A stretch of DNA of 64,000 nucleotides, from the NCBI GenBank assembly GCA_037954325.1, contig JBBMNZ010000005.1, positions 20,265,567 through 20,329,566 on the forward strand, given 5' to 3'. Origin of the DNA: Fistularia commersonii. Its lineage: Eukaryota > Chordata > Actinopteri > Syngnathiformes > Fistulariidae. The notes under the pieces were generated by a model that worked only from the letters and a program-made list of their open reading frames with translations, made no database searches and was not told the origin of the DNA. Position numbers and translations under genes: made by a program. Below, one piece after another: positions 59,578 through 64,000 of this stretch. The stretch's first letter is position 1; each line of letters opens with the position of its first letter.

Positions 59578-61187
59578 TCAGGAGAAGAGCGCCAGCAGGG
59601 ACAGACAGAGGAAAAACGGGAAGGCGGAGGGGGAGATCGCCCAAGCTCCTCCACAGTCGTTGGCATTCTCCTGTTGGGACAGAGCGGGAAGGGATTCAAC
59701 TTCCGTCCTGGAGATGGAGGAAAGCGATTCGCTGCTCTGAAGGAACGCTCAGGATTCAAGAATGTCAAGATTTTAAAATAAACGCGCTTGAGGCCGATTC
59801 AAAATGGCTTCCGATATCGGGCGATGTCAGCGCCGCCCCCCGAGAGGACTTCCTTTGAGGAGGTCTTCTGATAAAGGGGACGGAGCAGATGGGAGCCGGT
59901 CGTCGCCGGAGCCGATGGTGACTCCGACTCAACGCTGTCGGTTGATGGCAAACATAAAGACGCACCATCTGCCAGTGCGGAGATGGCGGTGAATAGCGAG
60001 TCTCTGATATTTGACAGGAGGCGGGAGCTGAGAGGACAACATCCACGCTATCAGACGAAAGCGTTTTCCATCGATAGCCCGCCATTTGTCAAATAGAATT
60101 GTTCGTTTTTTATCCGGACCGTTTATCCTGCAGAGTCGCGGCTTTTCCTGCAGCCCGGCTGTTATCGGGAGCGGTCGGTCACAGGGCCGCGAATCTCGAC
60201 GCTGACAAATTAGAGTCTGCGATGCACCTCCCGCATGTTTTTGTCCAGTGGGGGGAAACCGGAGGAGACCGTGGAGACTTGGAATTGAACCAGGGACCTT
60301 CTAGCTGCGCTGGCAGAAGCGCAAAGCACAGCGCCAACGCTCAAATACATCCCTGCATCGTGCATTTACGATGCTTCAAATTGTCCCAGAAAGAGAAAAT
60401 TCTTTTCATATTCAACTAAAAGTTTCAGTCCAACATTTGTGATCAATTCATTTCTGCTTATTTTCTGCTCCCTTTGTTTTTAACTGTAAAGCTTTTTTTT
60501 TAGCCATTTCATTTTGCCACAGATTTAAATAGATTTTTTTAAAATTTTCCTTTTATTAATTCTATGGATTTCATTTTATTTTATTTTATTTTACTTTATA
60601 TTATTTTATTTTATTTTGTTTTGTTTTGTTTTGTTTTGTTTTGTTAAGTTTAGTTTTATTTTATCTTATTTTATTTTATTTTATTTTATTTTATTTTATT
60701 TTATTTTATTTTTTATTTTTTATTTTTTTCTACCTTTTTAATTCCAAGATAAGTTTGAAACGTAATACCCGCCACAAAAGAGTGTGGAATTATAGAATAA
60801 GCTATGATAAATTTCACATCACTCCCCTCTTGAGGACTTCAGGGTCAAACCGGACGTTCAGACGGTCGGAGCGCCGATGCGGCAAAAACGGATTTGAGAC
60901 AAAACGCATTCTTACAAGAGAACTTGGATAGTCTGGTGTGGAAAAGGGGAGAAGAATCTCACCTGAGGGTGATAAGAGTGGCAGGACTCTGGGCGTCTGC
61001 GTATCTTCTGAGATCGCATCCTGTCACACTTTACCGAGGCGTTATGTGCTGCCTGAGGGGGTCAAGGAAACCACATCCTTCCAAAACTGTGATCGCTTTT
61101 TGCTTTTACATTCGTCCCACTGAAAGCTGCGTGAGTGATTCACCGAAATATCGGCCAAATCTGCAGGGAGAAAACAGCGTGTGTGTG

Positions 61188-61223
<36 letters not shown>

Positions 61224-62158
61224 GTTAGGCAGTTCCTTTCTACAGCACACTGCAGAGAACATATTAAAGGATATATTTGACTTCCTTGGGCTCCATGGTG
61301 ATCGCTGAGAACTGTCTGGAGCAATCGCAGTCCGCCTGAACCACCAGCATCAGCAGGTTACTGTCCGGGATCTGCTGCACCACGAACATCCTGCGCAGAG
61401 CCAAACACACACACACACACACACACACATTTGGAAAATGCAGAAACAGTCAGGATTGATATTTTTTTTTATTTATATTTTGCAATCTATCTGGAATGTG
61501 GGACCCCGGCTGCAACTCTGCAGTGTAATTCACCTTTCGTCCACACGAGGGAGGTTTCCGCTCAATCTGCGACCTCCAGTCTGCTGAAGTCATTTCTCAA
61601 CTTTCACATCCTTTCCTGGATTTTTCTCCCTCTTTTACATTTTTTGTGACCCTTTCCCTTGTTTTTTTCCACACATTCCCTTCACCTCCCCCTACTTTTC
61701 CAATCTGTTTCTGTCATAAACCCGCCCCCCCCCCCCTTCCATCCCTCTCTTTTCATTCATCTCCCTGCATGATTTATCTTCTTTTTTCCTCACTCTTTCT
61801 CTTTCTCCCGGCCTTCTATCACCAGGTGCGCCCCCGATCTACATCTGTCGCCCCTCTTCTCATTTCCATCCCTCCCACTGGCTCGCAAACACCCGCCGCT
61901 CTCGGTATGTAGACCGGAGGCAAAGCCGACAAAAATGGATTTCGGAGGGACAATTTAATATGACCGGTCCAGGGGCTTACAGATTGGGGTGTGTGTGTGT
62001 GTGTGTGTGCATATCCGAGCAAGTGTGTATGTTGCATGCTTACTTCTGGCAGCGTCCGCACTTAATAATGCTGTTGGTCTCTTTGACCGACGGCTCGTAG
62101 ACGAAGCTGGGGTACTCGGTGTCACACGGTTGCAGGATATCTCCTTTTTTCTTGTGAG
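59578..62158 (-). CDS. cacna2d4: Voltage-gated Ca2+ channel alpha2delta subunit, C-terminal exons (partial)
   Basis: The four last coding exons (minus) are 62044-62158, 61275-61390, 60963-61045 and 59578-59670 with the TGA. They encode about 135 C-terminal residues of the delta part of an extracellular auxiliary subunit that promotes channel surface expression. Visible matches are LQPCDTEYPSFVYEPSVKE, CGRCQK, FVVQQIPDSNLLMLVV, EVKYNASVKCDRMRSQKIR, RRPESCHSYHPQENANDCGG and a hydrophobic tail PFFLCLSLLALFS fitting a GPI-anchor signal. CDTEYP and ASVKCDRMRSQK favour CACNA2D4; the ITMEPKEVKY stretch is also close to CACNA2D3, so the paralogue call is not certain. Upstream exons lie beyond the window. 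The 61046-61274 intron is U12-type AT-AC; reading it as GT-AG destroys the frame. Confidence 0.85.
59671..60962 (-). other. Last intron of the alpha2delta gene
   Basis: Contains a reversed tRNA-derived SINE fragment at 60235-60340 (B-box-like GGTTCAATTCC in reverse complement). A compound (TTTTA)n/(TTTTG)n tract spans 60560-60730. No extra exon was recognised. Confidence 0.55.
61046..61274 (-). other. cacna2d4: U12-type AT-AC intron (229 bp)
   Basis: The 5' splice site is ATATCCTTT, a full match to the minor-spliceosome consensus. The branch-site sequence TTCCTTGAC (consensus TTCCTTRAY) lies about 16 nt before the terminal AC. Splicing joins AAAT with ATAACGCC to give the conserved K-Y-N-A-S-V-K. 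No GT-AG alternative preserves the frame. Confidence 0.93.
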
Positions 62159-62767
62159 CTGATGCTAACGGAGAAGAAGCCAGTTACATCTCCAGATCAG
62201 GGAGAAGAAGGAGGAGGAGGAGGAGGAGGAGGAGGAGGACGGGGGTTTCAGTGACCGGGTCGGTTTAAACTCCGGAACATGAGCGTGCAAGCTGCGATTG
62301 CGCTTCGGAGATTTATTTTCCCTTCGGCGCGGTGACGCTCGCGGCGAACTCTGAAGAAAATCTAATTTGGTGTCTGCGGAAAGGCGCTTTGAAAGGAAGA
62401 AGAATGACTACGCAGCCGGACGGACCTTTTATTTTCGGGTTTTCGGTTCGGAGGGGGAAACGGCGGGAAGTATCTGATGGGGTCGATTTTGGGATATTGG
62501 ACCAACACGGGTACTCACAGGTGCTGACAGACGGCTTGGCTGAACGGATGGATGATGATGATGATGATCATGATGATGGTGGTGACAGTTAGGACAGGGA
62601 GAAGAGCGAGAAGGTGACACAGTGCAGCGGGTGATTGACAGCTGAGGTGACCTTTGACTGACCCGGCTGTCTGTCAAGATTGCGATTTGCATTTTTTTTT
62701 TTTTTTTTTGGTGATCTGTTCAAATCTGTCTGCTTTACTCAAATATTTTCCCGCAAATCGAGAACAT
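62159..62767 (-). other. Intron of the alpha2delta gene
   Basis: No further exon recognised. Contains a (GGA)n purine tract at about 62204-62238, a (GAT)n run at 62550-62580 and a T run at 62692-62710. Confidence 0.5.
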
Positions 62768-63115
62768 GTGTGGAGTCTCCGTGTTCTCCTCGGGTTCCTC
62801 AGGGTTCCTCGGGGTTCCTCCCACAGCCCAAGCACATGGAGGAGCTTCACTGGAGACCCCACATTGTCCAGACGTGTGAATGAGAGGCTGAATTATTTTG
62901 ATTTTCTACACAATGTGCAAATATATATGATATGTGAGTAGGTGACTGAGTGAGAAGGTGAATGTTGTTGGTCTCCATGGGCGGTGTGAATGAGAGGGTG
63001 AGGGATTTTAATTTTTTAAACGATGTGTGAATGAATGAGTGAATGGTCACATGTCTCTGTATGACGGATCACTGAAGGTGTGTGTATGACGTGAATGAAT
63101 GGATAGTTGTATGAT
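62768..63115 (+). repeat. SINE-like element with internal minisatellite
   Basis: SINE body (GTGGAGTCTCCGTGTTCTCC, GGGGTTCCTCCCACAGCCCA, GGAGCTTCACTGGAGACCCC) followed by the GTGAATGAGAGGGTGA array. Same family as 8811-9210. A further array piece is at 63620-63710. Confidence 0.65.
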
Positions 63116-63119
63116 GTGT

Positions 63120-63620
63120 CAATATCGTCTGCAAACATCATGGTCCATGGAGATTCCTGTCCATCACCACTGCAAACAAGAAGTGACTCAGAGCTGATCC
63201 ATAGTGAAGTCTCACCTCCAGCTTGAAGTTCTCTGTCACCCCTACAGCCCACCTCACCACTGTCTCACAGTGAGCATACATGTCCTGCACCATTAGAACG
63301 CACTCCATACTGCCACTCCAGACCTGCTCATACAACACCAGTTTCTCTCTCGGCACCATCCCTTGCATTTTGTTTTCTCAACCGAACTCTCTGCATTAGT
63401 AAAATTAGGTTGACCCTTTGAGAGGGAAAACCAAAAAAAAAATTCAGGATTTTTTTATTAACGTATAACCATTCTCAAAATTTTCTGCTTGAAACCTGGG
63501 TTTACGATTGCATCTAAATATAGAACATCTAACATCTAACATGCCGTCCCTCTGATGGATTCATTCCCGATCCTATCCATCCTGGTCACTCCCAAAAAGA
63601 ACCTCAACATCTTCATCTCT
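63120..63620 (-). repeat. RTE-like LINE reverse-transcriptase fragment
   Basis: Minus-strand translation shows VPREKLVLYEQVWSGSMECV, VQDMYAHCETVVRWAVGVTE and MMFADDIDTS, the RT core with its FADD box. At 63541-63620 the downstream motif RFFLGVTRMDRIGNESIRG appears in the same orientation but out of order, so the copy is rearranged and dead. The rest, to 64000, is unannotated intron sequence with no recognised feature. Confidence 0.65.
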
Positions 63621-64000
63621 GATAAGATATCTGAATGAGAGGGTGAACTGTTGCCCAATGACAGCGGCAATAGGTTCAAGAATGAATGAATGATGACTAG
63701 TAGCCGCAAACCGGTCATCGTGATGCCTGTTTAGCTTCGAGGACGTTAGCATGGGGAGCATTTACGCTTTTAGTTTGGTGTTTGGACACATAATCCCAGC
63801 CCGCAGTCTTTTAGGGTCGCTTAAACCAAAGAGAGAAGAAGCAGCGGGGAAACCCAGCCGAGGGGTCGCGGCTGATAACGGCGCCCAAAACAAAAGCTTT
63901 CTACTTTAATTTTGTCGAGAACTTCCGCAGGCCTTCTTGACTTCTGGCGCCGTTCAACGTGAGCATTTCTAGCATCCTAATTAATGTGAACAGTTCTGAG

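Noticed and set aside
63120..63620. Reverse-transcriptase-like frame considered as a live element or viral insertion
   Set aside because: Short, rearranged and interrupted; the motifs are those of a non-LTR LINE family present in several dead copies here.
1..64000. Search for an undescribed defence, biosynthetic or mobile gene system
   Set aside because: All convincing genes are single-copy vertebrate housekeeping or signalling genes; everything else is repeat or noncoding sequence.

Overview
This window is animal nuclear DNA, almost certainly from a teleost fish. The genes are split into short exons with GT-AG introns. CA/GT microsatellites are very dense, and the repeats belong to families common in fish: hAT, Tc1/mariner and Tigger-type MITEs, RTE-like LINE fragments, an L2-like tail, and tRNA-derived SINE pieces. 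I could not determine the species. Nothing suggests prokaryotic, viral or organellar sequence.

Five protein-coding genes were assembled exon by exon. Reading frame was checked across every accepted splice junction and against remembered human orthologues. In order they are: prr5 (+, about 5.5-20.1 kb), an mTORC2 accessory subunit; napepld (-, 23.6-26.7 kb, with a noncoding first exon near 29.5 kb), the N-acyl phosphatidylethanolamine phospholipase D; yeats4/GAS41 (-, 31.9-35.4 kb), a histone-acyl reader; cpsf6 (-, 45.6-55.3 kb), the CFIm68 3'-end processing factor; and the 3' end of a calcium-channel alpha2delta gene, best matched to cacna2d4 (-, 59.6-62.2 kb and beyond the window).

Layout: 0-5.5 kb is microsatellite and LINE debris with CpG-rich islands upstream of prr5. 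The prr5 introns hold repeats, including a degenerate 32-bp minisatellite and a (TTC)n/(TTA)n higher-order array. prr5 and napepld converge tail to tail. The other four genes all lie on the minus strand. The 37.1-45.6 kb stretch downstream of cpsf6 is AT-rich, repeat-poor and free of ORFs, and is probably an unusually long cpsf6 3'UTR. The DNA between cpsf6 and the calcium-channel gene is a patchwork of nested transposons and a 500-bp inverted repeat.

These genes do not form one pathway. yeats4 and cpsf6 are also close neighbours in human (12q15), while the others sit on other human chromosomes or arms. The best observations are a very clear U12-type AT-AC intron near the 3' end of the alpha2delta gene, a phase-symmetric 90-nt candidate cassette exon in cpsf6, the 32-bp minisatellite duplicated inside a hAT element, and a foldback palindrome between transposon ends. 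I found no undescribed multi-gene system.
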